Shown: positions 12,451 through 25,554, counted from the stretch's first letter. The stretch is 64,000 bases of DNA from Laguncularia racemosa (GCA_037954665.1 JBBMOL010000180.1:186001-250000), one strand, 5' to 3'. Notes: a model not told the origin generated them from the sequence alone. A program made the numbers and translations.

Positions 12451-12712
12451 TGAAGTATACAACAGTACAGCAGAATAGCATATAGCTTACCCTTTGTAGT
12501 TATATTTATATAGATTGTCCACGTGTGTTAACTAGACATGCCACTAGTTATATATATATAGCTTAGCAGAAGTTTGTTATAACATTTTGAGATGAACATC
12601 TATTTTGTAACTTTCTAAGCTCTGTTTTCTCTCTCGGTTTTCTTTCTTTAGTTACGCTCATTTACTCAAGGAGCGTAGGAGTGAAAGAGCAGAGAATCAT
12701 TCCATCCTCACA
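12451..12712 (+). repeat. 3' LTR of the copia element
   Basis: A 262-bp LTR starts with TGAAGTATAC after the polypurine tract and ends ...TCCTCACA. It contains a TATA-like stretch near 12506 and a longer TATATATATATA run near 12553. The sequence after 12712 (CTTTAATAGAAGG) aligns with the sister Harbinger copy, which fixes the right boundary to within two bases. The expected left target copy lies outside the window. Confidence 0.75.
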
Positions 12713-12838
12713 CTTTAATAGAAGGTAATGAAGTTCCTATTGGAGAAAATGGAATTGATGCAATTGAAATGATAGAAGCCAGTGGAGAATGGACTCAAAT
12801 GAGGAATAATTTAGCACAAGAGATATACGATAAATAGA
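12713..12838 (+). pseudogene. Harbinger transposase C-terminal tail (copy A)
   Basis: The frame reads IEGNEVPIGENGIDAIEM, then WTQMRNNLAQEIYDK, and stops at TAG where copy B has Trp (NEWRALYKN). Only about the last 40 residues survive to the right of the copia LTR. The family assignment rests on copy B, which keeps more of the catalytic domain. Confidence 0.6.
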
Positions 12839-13060
12839 GGGTACATCATAGAAACTAGAATGTCACTTAATTATTGTACTTTCTTTAGTTATGTTTGTTG
12901 GAACATTGTCACTATTAAATTTTTATTAGTTATGTATTATTGAAATCCTTTGGTTATTGAATTTTATTTTGTAATGTATATTAAAACATTTTACCTATTA
13001 TTTATACACATGACTTACATTTTAATTATTTTCTTTTTACTTGTATTAGTTACTTATAAT

Positions 13061-13990
13061 ATGGATAGGTTTACGGTCATGGACATTATAGATAAAAAAA
13101 TGTAAGCAAATTTGGAGTGAGTTTGAAGAAGAAACGTTACCAGTAGTACTTGAGGAGTTAGTTGTTGAAGGATATAAAGAAAAAAATGGCACTTTTAAGA
13201 GTAGAACTCATGAAGAAGCTTTAAAGAGAATGAAAAAATGTACTCGAGAAATAAATCTTAATGTGAAACAAATTATTAACAAAATGAAAAGGTAGTCGAT
13301 TAAGCTGTCAAAAGTTGTTAATATGATGAATACTAGTAGATTTGGTTGGGATGATACTGAGAAATGTGTTATAGTTGACAACAATCAAGTTCTTGCTGAA
13401 CATATTGAGGTATAGTCAATATATTCTTTATTTTGAAGTATAATAATTTTTTTAATTAATTCTCAATTGTTATAATAATTATTTAAATTAATATGTAGAA
13501 ACATCAAAAAGTTGATAATCATGCCAGAGGAGTTTAAAGAGTTTGAAGGACTATAGGATATTTTTGGAAACGATAAACCAAATGGCAAAAGAGCTGAGAC
13601 ACCTGTAAATGTTACAAAAGATTTACAAAATGAGAGTCAAGATACTTTTAAAAAAGATACGAAATTAGAACAAGTGCCACAATCTCTTGAAGCCTCTTAG
13701 CTATGCCTCACGTAATCCATCTATGGGACCCACTCGCAAGCGTCAAATGGTAGAATATGTTGCTAAATTCATTTCAACATTTCAAAGAGCATAAGTGATG
13801 TTAGGAGCGATTTCACTTTACTTGCTGGGAAAATTGCGAGTCCTCCAAGAGATGATATAGTTAAAGAGTTGAAAACTTTAGAATTATCAAAAAAACGAAG
13901 AGTTGGATGTTTTTATGCAAATGGCTACAAATTTACAATATGAAAAGTTCTTTTGGAGACTCTAAGGGAAATAGATACTAGCATTTGTTA
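13061..13990 (+). pseudogene. Harbinger accessory ORF with Myb/SANT-like domain (copy A)
   Basis: The second gene of PIF/Harbinger elements encodes a Myb/SANT-like DNA-binding partner of the transposase. Here the frame reads CKQIWSEFEEETLPVVLEEL, then NGTFKSRTHEEALKRMKK, then VVNMMNTSRFGWDDTEK, a good fit to the Myb/SANT-like pattern ending in a Gly-Trp-Asp box. A probable intron runs 13410-13498 (GT...AG). The second exon carries a Gln/Glu-rich linker and a C-terminal helical stretch. Stops and frameshifts make it non-functional. The alignable counterpart is 21300-22192. Confidence 0.6.
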
Positions 13991-15862
13991 GGCGTCTTAT
14001 TGGTTGATTTTAAAAATATTTGGAGTATTTGGTTAATTGAGACTTCTTTTATTAGCATGTTCTTAGTTTACATGGATCCTTTTTTATTTTATAATGCTTA
14101 TAGTTAACTCTATTAAGAGCACCTTTGATGTGCATATTTTATTTAAATGCCAATCTTGTTTCCAATTTATAATTCATTCTTAAATGCATCATGTGATGAT
14201 TTTTTGTATGTATCAATCATATTGGTAGGCTATTAAGAGTATTGAACTTTATTTTGATAGTGATGCTAGTTTATTAATACTAGTTCTTATACTATCGACT
14301 ATTACATTGAGGATATTGATTTAATTTATTTACTATTAGAATTTGCAATATGCATCAAAATACTATAATTCAATTAAAATTATAGTTATTAAATATTAAG
14401 GCAAATTATTGTAATTTGATATATATTAATTTAATTAACATTATGATTATTAAATATAATTTATATTTTTTATTATTAATAATGAATATTATTAATATAA
14501 TATTTATAATATGTTATATTATTAAATATAACACAAATTATTGTAATTTATAATATAAATTATTAATTTTTTTAATCAATGGATTTACATTTATTATTTT
14601 ATATCATTCGTTTAATTACATGAATTAAATAATATCTTTAAATTATTTTTTATAATATTAAAAATATAATTAAATAACCATGATATTATATAAAGGATCT
14701 AATTATCAAAAATACCATGTTCAGTGCAGTACTTTACAATTTTAAACAATAAACATCACAAAAAAATTTGTCCAATACTAAACATGATATAAAAAATATA
14801 TATTATTTTTTTTCTTGTTTTATACTGTTCAGTGCTATAAACCAAATGCTATTTCCCTAATTCCTTTGTCTCATTTTCAAGTATTGCAAGCCTATGATTG
14901 TTTCCTAACTATTCATCTTGGACTCACATGATGGGTATTAATTTGCCCGGAAATTTCGGTTGATTCTATTGTACAAATCGATTGAATTGTCTCGTACTTC
15001 GTGGACTCATCATTTGGTATTAACTTAAGCCTTTCAAGCAAACTTGTTATGGATTCCAATGGTTATATGTCATGGTTTTAAAACGGGCATGGGATGACTA
15101 ATTAATAAACAAGTCATACTCATCAAATTCCCTTCTTTTTTAATTTTTTTTTTCTTTTTATGTATAAAATCTAAATTGGTTTGCTATTTAAACACTAGAT
15201 GGAGCAAAGCCTCATTAAAAAATAATGGATATTTGTTATGGGGCTTATGGTTTGGAGAATCCCTTCTCCACATTGGTTCCTGAAATAGACAATCTAGTTA
15301 GATCTTTAATTGGTGCGAGTCTCGCCAATTTCACTTGCATTATCACTCGGAGATAAGAGTGTCCAAGAAAAATATAGTTGAAGTTTTCCCCAATTGTCTA
15401 AGGTTTGATTAATGCCACATTCCGAAATCAAAAAAGAAATAATAAATACCATATATTTAATTTAACCGTTTAAAATATATCTTAAGGAAACAAATAAAGG
15501 TTGGAAACATATTAGCTAGCGTTGCATGGAAGGCATATTAACCCCATTCCGAGCTCGATTATCAAGACAATGATGGACATTGCATATAGATAATATAAGT
15601 TGCATGTAATGCGGCATTTATGTGTATGTTTCTTTATACGAAGTAATTCTATAATGGGCATTGTCGTTCATACATTTGGAAATCTTGTCTTTCTAGTGAA
15701 AAATTAACTTAATATATCGTAGATAACCTATGGCTCGAGAATGAAAACAACATAGTACACCAAATAGCTTTTGACTTTACATGAGTCATTATAGATTTAG
15801 GTTGATGACAATTTTCTTTTATTGTCATGCCATTTGGAGAGTGATTGTTAAAAGAATAATAA

Positions 15863-16087
15863 CACGTTTAGTTTGTATAATAAAACAAGGTAAGAATAGA
15901 GTTATAATTGTATATAAAAAAATTATTATTTATAGTTCTTTTAATATTTTATTGATAAATATAAAAATCTATTGAAAAAAAATAAACAATAGTTATTTTG
16001 TTGTTTTTATAAAAAAATTTCAATTTCTTATTTTACAATATAAATAATTTCATTAAATAACTATTTCGTCAACTAAACTAAACATAA
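15863..16087. mobile_element. Possible MITE with TTTAGTTT-type inverted ends
   Basis: The left end reads cacgtttagtttg and the right end caactaaactaaacataag, so the ends are imperfect inverted repeats about 225 bp apart around an AT-rich core. The possible target duplication is too AT-rich to trust. Confidence 0.3.
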
Positions 16088-17058
16088 GAATAAATCAATA
16101 GAAAATATTATATATATTTAATCTTAACCGAATATGCTATAAAAGAATTTATAGATTTTTTCATGTGAGCCCAAAGAGCCATTTTAATATGAAATTGTGA
16201 ATTATTAACAGGTTTTGTACCTTACATTTTCCTGTGATCTGTGAAACATAGATCGAAACTGTCCCACCTTTTATTACAGGAGCGTTGATAACTAATTACT
16301 CAATAAATCACTTGCGGCCAAGCGTATTTGGGGATGGATTTTTTTTTTAACCTTTGTTATTTTAAGTTACTCCATAAATATATTCAATAAGTCACATTCT
16401 GCTATGATATAATATTTTATCTTGGATCAATACCTTATGAAATGTATTTATAATTATTCAATATATGTAAAAATTGTTATTTGGGTACGAAAAGAGATGG
16501 TTAAATATTTGATTTATCTTCCACTTAGCCTAAAGGCCCCCTTAAGGTCTTGATTACATCCTTTCAAACATTTTGAATTCTCAAGAGATTCCAGCTCGTT
16601 CTTTTTTTTTTTCATTTTGTTTCACTAATATATATGGTCGAAAGTCAAAACAAAAGTGAAAAGGCAAGTACGCACTCGCACGGCCTCTGAATGGCAGGGG
16701 TTGAGCTTTGGTCATGGTGTTGGAAGAGTATCAATAGCAATTGCCATTGGATTGTAACAAAGAAGCCCTTGGGCTTCGAGGAAAATTTGATGAGCCCATA
16801 GTCTTCAGAAAAACTTTGGAGTTATAAGCAAATAATGTTTTATAAATACATAATATATACTTAATCCTTTTATCTTTAAAATTAAGTTTTTAAACCTTAT
16901 AAACATTTGAAAAAAGTGTCTTTTAACCCTATTTTACTATTTTTTCATTTGATAAAATAATAAAATATATTAAAATTAAAAAAAAAGCATAAAATTAAAG
17001 ATAGAATGGTTATATAGAAATTCAGATGCAAGCACCGTGTGGTGCTCAGAAGGCCAAG

Positions 17059-17076
17059 GGTGCTTAATTAAGCACC
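17059..17076. repeat. 18-bp perfect palindrome
   Basis: GGTGCTTAATTAAGCACC reads identically on both strands. It is followed within 300 bases by no recognisable gene, so any role as a dimeric protein binding site is only a possibility. Confidence 0.6.
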
Positions 17077-18909
17077 AATATTTGGCTTCTTCTCTATCTT
17101 TTGTCTCACAAAGTTAGCACCTTCTTTCAATATCCATAGATAAACATGACCTAGAGGATACTTTTACAATTTACTAAGAAAAAGAAAATGAAAAACCCTC
17201 CTCTTAGATGATTCGATTAAAGCTTACATTTTTTCATGAATCTTAATTTTATGCAAGTGCTTGCTCTGAGGAACCATACGTGGTAAGTCATGAGAAAAGC
17301 TCTGAAAAAATTGAAGACTGTATAAATATAAAGGAAAAAAGAAAACTATAAAAAAACTTAATCTTGGTAAAATAAAATAAAATTACACTGCAACTCCTTT
17401 TTTTTCCCCAAAAAATAAGATATAAAATCCAAATGCAAGAGGACCCCTGTATAGGCTTAACCAGGGTGGGTTTAAAGAATTAAGAGCGGCCTAGGGGACG
17501 ATTCAAGAACTGTCCCACAAGAGTAGTGACCAATAATGACTCCTTGTGTTTGCTTTCACAAGGGCCAGAAGTATAATTTCATTGTGCATTTGAGTGGAAA
17601 AGCATTGGTTTAGTTTAACTCCATGGCCACTCAATCTAAAAATTCAAACATATATATAAATACTCCGTAGGGGCTTTTATATTTTTATTCTTTAGTATTC
17701 ACTTACATATGGGCTTCAACATTTATTAAGGCCCATCATATTGATATAACTTAAGATTTAGGAATTGGAACTCACCTTTTGCTCAATACTAAATCAAATT
17801 TAAATTTATAACCTCTTGAAAAGCTTGCATGTTTGGGTTATTATCATTTTTTTTCTTTCAGATATCCAATTTATATCTCATCTGTAACTATGTGAAACAA
17901 GGTGTTTAAAAAACTATTTGTTATGTATCTTATTTGTTTTTGTTTTATAATTATAGCAAAGATGATGATTGGAAAATAAGAGTTAGGAAGTAAACATACT
18001 TTAAAGAAAAAAAATCTATAATATATATATATATGGTTATTACAATAAAAAAAATGATTCAAATGATTTATCCAACCTAATGATTAGTGTCCATGCCATT
18101 GGGCTTTAAGTGCCTTAACCTAAAAAACATGTTTTATTCATTTGAAAATGACATTTTGATTAAGTAAAAAGAAAAAGAAAAAAACTTGTGTAAATAAGTC
18201 CAACCTTATGAGATTTATTAGTTTCTAATTTTATAAAGGGTATATATGTTTTTATATTTTTATCTTTTTAAAATTTGGTTTTGATAAAGCATCATTTGAA
18301 AACAATGCTAAATAGATATCAAAATGAATAAAATAAATTCAATTAAATGAGAAAAGTTTCAATAATACTAATATATTATATAAATAAATTAGTATCCACG
18401 TGAAAACAAAAATTATTATTTAAAAAAAATACTTATTATCACTATTATGTATTTAAATATAATTGATAATAAATATGATAGGCTATATATATTGTATAAT
18501 TTCAATTCATTGATTTTAATATTTGGTTTGTTTTTTTTATTTTTGTTTATTCTTGCACGTGGTAAATGCCGGTTAAGTTTGGTATTTTAGCTCCAAACTG
18601 GACTTACGGTGGTACTTTGTCCCCAAACCTAAAGGATTGCATGAACCATGAACTATAATGATGTCATTATATATAGTTGTGATATAATGAAATCATCATT
18701 GCATCCTAAGAACACGATTCAACCTTGCTCTGCAGCTGGAGAAAGAAAAGGTAAACAACGACCGCACGGAAAAATTACGAGGAAATGAGAACGAGGTGAT
18801 CAATTCTTTAACCCGGACCCAGTTTTAGGTAATGTTTATTCAGTGGGGGAGGTATTTTTCTGACTTTTTTTCATCGATATTTGCTATCAATCAAAACCTC
18901 AAAACAATC

Positions 18910-19740
18910 AAATATTACTGATTTTAGTAGTAAGGAAACACTCATAAATATTATGATTTTTTTTTTAATTTTACAAATATTATAGCAGTAATAATTACAC
19001 AAAAAATAAATTTAAAAAATGCAAACGCAATTTATAACTTCTTCTTTTTTCTAAAATTTGCAAAATTGATGGCATACACCTTGTTTGTGCCTTCAGTGCA
19101 ATTTATACTGAAGGCACAGACTCAAGCATATTGGTTGAAGATCCGAACAGCATCCACCTTTAATGTTACTTTTTTTTTTTTACACTTTGTCATATGGAAA
19201 TATAGCACTTTAACACTTATAAAAATATCAAACGGCAACATGGTAATACACTCGAATAAATCTCGTTAGATATATTATGGGTTTCATAATCAGTAACAAG
19301 CAAAAAGTTATGACCCTTTGAAGTAGAAAAAACAAATCGCATTAGTTTTAGTTTTTTTTTTTTTTCAACTTTGAAATGTTGTAACTTTTTATTCGTTTGG
19401 AGTTATGAAGCTCATAAAATATCAAAAAAGACTAATTTGAATGTATTATAATTAGGACTAAATGTGCTACTGTTTGTTATTTTTATAAGAGTTAAATTAC
19501 TATATTTCCATATGCCAAAGTGTAAAAAGAAAAGTTACACTAAAGGCGACCGAAGGTATAAACTTGGTGTACGCCTTTGGTTGTGCAAATTTTTGGGGAA
19601 AAAATTCACAAACCGCGCTCACATCTTTCGAAAACCTATTTTTAGAATAATTTTTGTAGGTACTATATTTCAGATTTTTTTTTAAATAACAATATTTAAT
19701 AGTGTTTCTCAATGACTAGCATTATCAATTAATTATCATA
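18910..19740. mobile_element. Foldback element: ~830-bp imperfect inverted repeat
   Basis: The two halves are inverted copies around a centre near 19346. Paired blocks include tttacactttgtcatatgg (about 19179-19197) with the reverse complement at 19504-19522, gcatacaccttgtttgtgcc with its partner near 19555-19580, and aaaagttatgaccctttgaa with its partner near 19365-19395. The arms diverge but stay alignable almost to the loop. There is no coding potential. A non-autonomous foldback or long-TIR element is the simplest explanation. A transcript through it would fold into a long hairpin. Confidence 0.6.
19086..19118. repeat. Small perfect hairpin inside the foldback arm
   Basis: TGTGCCTTCAGT and its exact reverse complement ACTGAAGGCACA are separated by nine bases. 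It lies within the left arm only; the right-arm counterpart has lost the symmetry. Confidence 0.7.
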
Positions 19741-20734
19741 TGATGATTTTCATTTTTTTTAATAAAAAAAACTTAATTTTCCTCATTTTTTATTAGAGCT
19801 TTTCTATTGCTAGCCACTACTATTAATAGCCGCTTATTACCGTCTCCTTCCACAAGTGTTTAATATTAATAGCCACTAGTATTTATAATATCTTAAAATT
19901 ACTTTGATGATTTTAGAAATAAAGTTTTAATTGTCATAAAGTATATAGGAAAAATGTTTAAGGAACATTTTTCGAAAACAAACAACACTATGGTAATGTT
20001 TGGTTGTCAATATTTTGTAATTACTAGACTAGACGAAAACTTTTGTCATTTGTTTGGTTTAAATATTTCGTTTAAGTACTGGATAAAAAAATTCTAAGAG
20101 CACTAGACAAAATAGCTAAATTTTGTACCATGTAAAATAAAGTACAAAAATTAATTTCATATGACAAAAACAAATTTATTTTGAAATCCTAAAAATGTAC
20201 TTGTCGTCTAATCACCTTCAACGCTACCTCACTAACCCTAGTCATCTTCCTTTGGCTAACCAAATCTTCTTTTTTGCTTACGTCTTCATCTGCACGCTCC
20301 ACTCCAACCTAAGTAGCTATAGGTGTGTTCTCCTCCATCCCTCCCTCTCTCTTCTCTCTCTCTCCACTTGCTCTTACAACCTATAGCAGCTATGTTATGT
20401 ACAACCCAAATTAGTAATTTTAATTTCTAAACCAATCGCTAGGGTTGGTTAATTATCGATTTATTTCCAATTCTTGAAATATTAGGGATTTAAAAAAGCA
20501 GAGAATAACTATTTACTTTGGTAGAATGTTTTCTGTGTTCTTGTTTTTGTTTCTGTTAGTATAGTCAAGCCATCTGCTTGAGGTAGCTTGTTGTTCTTTT
20601 GTAGTGTGTTCTTCCGTTTTTGTTTCTATGTTGTTTTTGTTTGTGCTTCTTCTCTATTGATGTCTCCATTAAGGATGCTAGCTGATTTTTAGAGGTAGGT
20701 ATTATCACATTCAAGAGTTGGTTACAAGTCAACG

Positions 20735-21094
20735 TAAGCCTCAAAATCATGAAGAATTATTTAACTATAGACATGCAGAGGCAAAAAAATGTCATAGAGA
20801 GATGTTTTGGAATTTTAAATAAACGATGGGATATTTTAAGGAGTTAATCATTTTATCCCATCAAAATACAACGTCAAATGATATTAGCATGTTGTTTACT
20901 ACACAACTTTATTCGAATGTACATGCCATTAGACCCCTTGGAGTATGCTTTAATAGAAAGTGATGAATTTCCTATTAGAAAAAATGGAATTGATACAATT
21001 GGAACAATAGAAGCTAGTGCAAAATTAACTTCAAACAAGAGATAATTTAGCACGAGAGATGTGCAATGAATGGAGGGCACTTTATAAAAACTAG
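20735..21094 (+). pseudogene. PIF/Harbinger transposase, C-terminal part (copy B)
   Basis: The frame reads HEELFNYRHAEAK, then (after a one-base insertion in an A run near 20790) NVIERCFGILNKRWDILRS, then MILACCLLHNFIRMY and finally NLAREMCNEWRALYKN with a natural stop at 21092-21094. The block E-L-F-N-x-R-H-A, N-V-I-E-R-x-F-G and C-x-L-H-N-F-I-R is diagnostic of PIF/Harbinger (DDE_Tnp_4-like) transposases. The Glu in VIER is the expected third catalytic acid. The first two acids are not present. One stop also follows WDILRS. Confidence 0.75.
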
Positions 21095-21296
21095 AATGTC
21101 ACTTCATTATTATACTTTATTTGGTTATGCTTGTTAAAACATTGTCACTATTGATTTTTCATTAGTTATGTATTATTGAAATCTTTTGGTTATTAACTTT
21201 TATTTTGTAATGTATACTGAAATATTCAATCTATTGTTTATATAATGAAAATGGCTTTAATTATTTTCTTTTTACTTATATTAATACAGTACAACA

Positions 21297-22192
21297 TGGA
21301 TGGGTTTATAGTCATGGACATTAAGGATAAAAAATATAGTCGTATTTAGAGTAAGGTTAAAAAAAATACATTACTGGTAGTACTTGAGGAGTTAGTTGTT
21401 GAAGGAAATAAAGGAGAAAACAGCACTTTTAAGAATGGGACTCATGAAAAATTTTAAAGATGATGAAAAAATGTATTCTAGGAATAAATCTTAATGTGAA
21501 ACAAATTGTTAACAAAATGAAGAGATGGTCAATTAAGCCATCAAAAGTTGTTGGTATGATGAATACTAGTGGATTCAGTTAGGGTGATGCTAAGAAATGT
21601 GTTGTAGCTGACAGCGATCAAGTTCTTGTTAAACATATAGAGTTATAATCAACATATTCTTTATTTTGAAGTATAATCGTTTTTTTTATTAATTCTCAAT
21701 TATTATAATAATTATTTAAATCGATACATAGAAACATCAAAAGGTTGATAATCATGCCAACAATGAGTTGAAAAAGTTTGAAATACTACAAGTTATTTTT
21801 TGAAAGGATAGAGCAAATGGCAATAAAGCTGAGACACCTGCAAATGTTACAAAAGATTTACATAATGAGGGTCAAGATACTTTTGAAGAAGAGATAGAAT
21901 CAGAACAAGTGCCACAATCTCCTGAAGTCTTTAGCTATGCCTCACATAGTCCATCCATGGGACCCACTCATAAGCGTTGGATGGTAGAATATGTGTTGAA
22001 TTCATTTCAACATTTCAAAAGAGCATAAGTGATGTTATGAGCGATTTTGCTTTACTTGATGGGAAAATTATGAATCCTCTAAGAGATGATACAGTTGAAG
22101 AGTTGAAAACTTTAAGAGTATCAAAAAATAAATTGTTGAATGTTCTTATGGAAATGGCTACAAATTCACAATATGAAAAGTTTTTTTTTTAG
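21297..22192 (+). pseudogene. Harbinger accessory ORF with Myb/SANT-like domain (copy B)
   Basis: This is the counterpart of 13061-13990. It starts at an ATG reading MDGFIVMDIKDKKYS. It has several stops and a frameshift in the Myb/SANT-like part, an equivalent intron near 21645-21730, and a well-kept C-terminal exon (21977-22192) that reads SISDVMSDFALLDGKI, then VEELKTLRVSKNKLLNVLM and ends EKFFF. In intact relatives this protein binds the element ends and helps import the transposase. This copy cannot make the full protein. Confidence 0.62.
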
Positions 22193-23104
22193 GCTTAAAG
22201 GAAAATAAAGACTAGCATTTGTTAAGTGTCTTATTAGTTGATCTTAAAAAAAATTAGAGTATTTGGTTAGTTGAGACTTCTTTGATTAGCATGTTCTTAG
22301 TTTGTGTGAAACCTTTTTTTTTTTTTTTTAATTTTGTGATGTTTATGGTTGACTCTATTAAGAGCATATTTGATATGCATATTTTGTCTAAATGTTAATC
22401 TTGTTTCCAATTCATAAGTCATTCATAAATGCATTATGTGATGATTTTTAGTATATGTCAATCATATTGATAATCTATTAAGAGTATTGATACTAGTTTC
22501 TTAATACTTGTTCTTATATTATCAATTGTTATATTGAGGTTACTGATTGAATTTTTTTATTAATATTGTAGTGATTAAATCTTAAGATAGACTATTGGAA
22601 TTTGCATTGTGTATCAAATTATTGTAATTTAATTAACTTTATAGTTATTAAATATTAAGGTAAATTATTGTAATTTAATATGTATTAATTTTTTTTATAA
22701 TATTAATTTAATTAACATTATAGTTGTTAAATACAACATAAATTATTGTAATTTATAATATGAATGATTAATTTTTTTAATTACACAACAAATTAATGGA
22801 TTTACATTTATTATTTTAAATAATTTTTTCTATTACTTGAAACAAATAATTTCTTCAAATTGTATATTTTTAATAATATTAAAAATATAACTAAATAACC
22901 ATGATATTATACAAATGGTATAATTATCAAAAATATCATGTTTAATGTAGTATTTTATAATTTCAAATAATGGACATCACAAAAATCTTTGTTTAGTACT
23001 AAATATACTAAATATGATATAAAAAAATTATTTTGTGTTTTTTTTCTTATTTTTTATTGTTCAGCATTCTTTGTATTATCCAGTACTATAAACCAAACAT
23101 TATC

Positions 23105-25554
23105 TATAAAATAACTAATATATCTTATTTTAGTCATAATCCTATCATTTTGTAAACATTGTAATGATATATTTATTTTTTCTCCTTCAAATGAACCATT
23201 CGCATTAAATATTAACTTATGCCTCTGGGCACTAGTTAAGAAAAGCATATATGAAAACTTTTCCTTAACTTTATACGTTTATTTTTTTATAAATCATGTA
23301 ATTGATATTAAAAAATATAAAAGATTTCTTCCATAAACACCTAACAAATGTCAAAAGGGCTAATAATAATGGTCTTAGCACGGGATTGTCATGTAACTTT
23401 TTTATGAGCAACCGCATGGGCTCTATGTTTCCTCGAGATATATCTATTCAACCATCCGATAAAGAAAAAAAAAAAAGAAGTAAAATTGTTTGTTTTCATG
23501 GGAAAACAAGTAACCTTAAATATCCGTTAAGAGGACTTATAATAATAAAAGCAACTTCATAAATTTACCTATTAGTTAAAGTAACATGGATGAGAGAAGA
23601 ACTGTCCAAGAGGTAATTAATAAATATTTCAGAAAAGCAACAGATGGGTTAATCGTGCAACTCAGAGCCACGAGAGATGTCACCGACTTTTTATCGGATC
23701 AAACTTGGACGGTCTCTTCTGTTGTGGAAAAATAAATAATAATAATAATAATCTCCTGAAGAAGAGGAACCAGTGGAACCCACGAAGCAAGCAGCACATG
23801 AAAGAGAAGCGATGTAGTTGTGTGGTAGCACGTGAGCCACTTGCATGATACAAAAGCTGGGAGATGACAGCTACTTAGCTTCCGCTTACGGTCAAAAATA
23901 AAAAAACACAGACATATATATACATTTGCCTTTGCGAATCATTCACTGGCCAAAAAAGGACCACGCCCCAACCCCAATCCATGAATTTCTATATAGCTGA
24001 AGCTTGCTTGTGCATTTCATGTCATGCCCCCTCTTTAAATGAAAAGTTATCTATATACATATAGTCAATGATGTGCATTATTAGCACAATCTATTTTATT
24101 CTATTCTATTCTTTGCTTGCACTCTATGGCATAGAACATGGCTATTTAAGGAAAAGAATAAATAAAAAATGATGCAATCAATACATAGCTGAAATTTTCA
24201 ATTTCATACTTTGGAGTTACCTTTCGGATTCCTATTGTATGGGTATCATTCCTAATCATAACACATTTATTGTTACATGTTTGTGCTAATATTGGATGTG
24301 TCGATTAAAAACAATTAGATCTTAAACCCGTATATATATAATATATATATATATATATATGATTAAAACGGTATTATTTTATTTTTATATGTTTGAGTAG
24401 GATCTAAGTTAAATATCAAACAATTCAATAAGTTTTGTATCTAAATTTTTGAAACCTGCACTTATAAGAAAAGTATTGGATATTTCACCCACCAAGAACT
24501 TGTTGTAAAACTGTGAGTAGTGTATTATAACAAATTATGGGTTTGGGAATCTACTATTTCATTATCATGTAAGAAGAATTGGATTATGGACCAATAAATA
24601 TCCTTGTCAACGGCACACCTTATTCACTCAAACAATCGAGAAATAAAACTTTAAAATGATAATAAAGAATTCATGAAATTGAAGCTCTAAGTTCTAGTTT
24701 GTTTTAGGAGATGTGTCTTTTGAGATCATTAGCTTTGGGCATGAAACCAGCAATAAAATGCAAGTAATTTTTTGTTTCAAATGATATAACAATATGTATA
24801 ATGGTACAATCACATTGTAAAAAACATAAATATAAGTTTTATAAGATCTAATTCCACATAGATTCTAAGGGATGTCGAAAGATTAAATGATAAACTTTGA
24901 TTTTAAATTTAAGAACTATAGATTACTCTCAAAGACAGCCTTGAATCCTAGTCACCTTTATGGTAGTAATACCCTACTTAACAATACTCTTCTAAATGTA
25001 GAAAACAAAATCATTTTTGCATTTTCCTTTTGAACTGTGACGTCTTTGTCCCTCTTAATATATTATTAGATTTTCTCTAAGTGGTTGGGATAGGTTAAAA
25101 CTGAACCATCTAATAGAAGGTTATGTATTGTGTGTTTCTTTAGGACCACATTACCTCTCACCTTTTTAATCTTGCATCTTAAGGGTTCTTGGCTTCCATC
25201 ATTCTAGGTAGTCGCATAAAGGGTAAACATTTGTCCACTTAAAAGGAAAATTGAAATATACAGGTCTTAATTCATAAAACGTCCATTTTAATCCAAAAGT
25301 CCATTCTTCATCCTTGATTCTATTATCATACAAATACAAATACATGTACACAACTCAACAAAGTGAGTTGTGACTAGTGCCTCGTCAAATGTCATTCCAT
25401 GATAATCGGCGGACGCCACACTCGTCTCCAGGATGTCATAAAATCGTAGTAAATAAATGATTTATTGAACTATTTTGAGAACAAAAAAAAAAAATGCACT
25501 TCTTCTGCTGTCATGGAGCAATAGAGAACACACATCTCTGCACACCTATATCAA
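23105..25554. other. AT-rich intergenic DNA, no gene seen
   Basis: No frame longer than about 90 codons shows a recognisable domain. 23590-24000 is less AT-rich than its surroundings and could be a relic promoter or unique spacer, but it gives no coding signal. A (TAA)n run lies at 23732-23750 and a (TA)n microsatellite at 24332-24362. Confidence 0.55.

Larger units (their letters stand above)
8881..12712 (+). mobile_element. Ty1/copia retrotransposon, 3' half, split by a solo LTR
   Basis: The right half of a Ty1/copia element starts in the middle of RT, where the Athila insertion cut it. It continues through RNase H to a polypurine tract and a 262-bp 3' LTR. A 2146-bp Tat-type solo LTR interrupts it inside RNase H. 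Removing that insertion and one CACAT copy restores the frame exactly across the junction (TKHI|DIDIHFI). The right LTR end abuts Harbinger sequence that aligns with the sister copy at 20950, so the copia inserted into that transposon. Confidence 0.85.
12713..14853 (+). mobile_element. PIF/Harbinger DNA transposon, copy A (5' part displaced by copia)
   Basis: About 2.1 kb aligns base for base over long stretches with 20949-23104. It contains the last codons of a PIF/Harbinger transposase, then a second ORF with a Myb/SANT-like domain, then an AT-rich tail. The tail ends in ctataaaccaaatgctat, the counterpart of the terminal inverted repeat of copy B. The left part is missing because the copia inserted at 12713; the rest would lie beyond the left edge. 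Confidence 0.72.
14854..18909. other. AT-rich intergenic DNA, no gene seen
   Basis: Open frames are short and AT-driven, without recognisable domains. Items seen inside are a weak MITE candidate (15863-16087), an 18-bp perfect palindrome (17059-17076) and a short TA repeat near 18018-18034. Confidence 0.6.
19992..23104 (+). mobile_element. PIF/Harbinger DNA transposon, copy B
   Basis: About 3.1 kb is bounded by imperfect terminal inverted repeats: ggtaatgtttggtt at the left end and, as reverse complement, gataatgtttggtt at the right end. A possible 3-bp duplication TAT lies outside each end. Inside are a truncated transposase, a Myb/SANT-like accessory ORF and AT-rich DNA that aligns to copy A at 12713-14853. 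Most of the transposase 5' part is missing, so the copy is internally deleted and defective. Confidence 0.68.

Noticed and set aside
15781..15975. A 64-codon AT-rich frame near the MITE candidate
   Set aside because: Ile/Lys/Phe-rich translation typical of AT-rich non-coding DNA.
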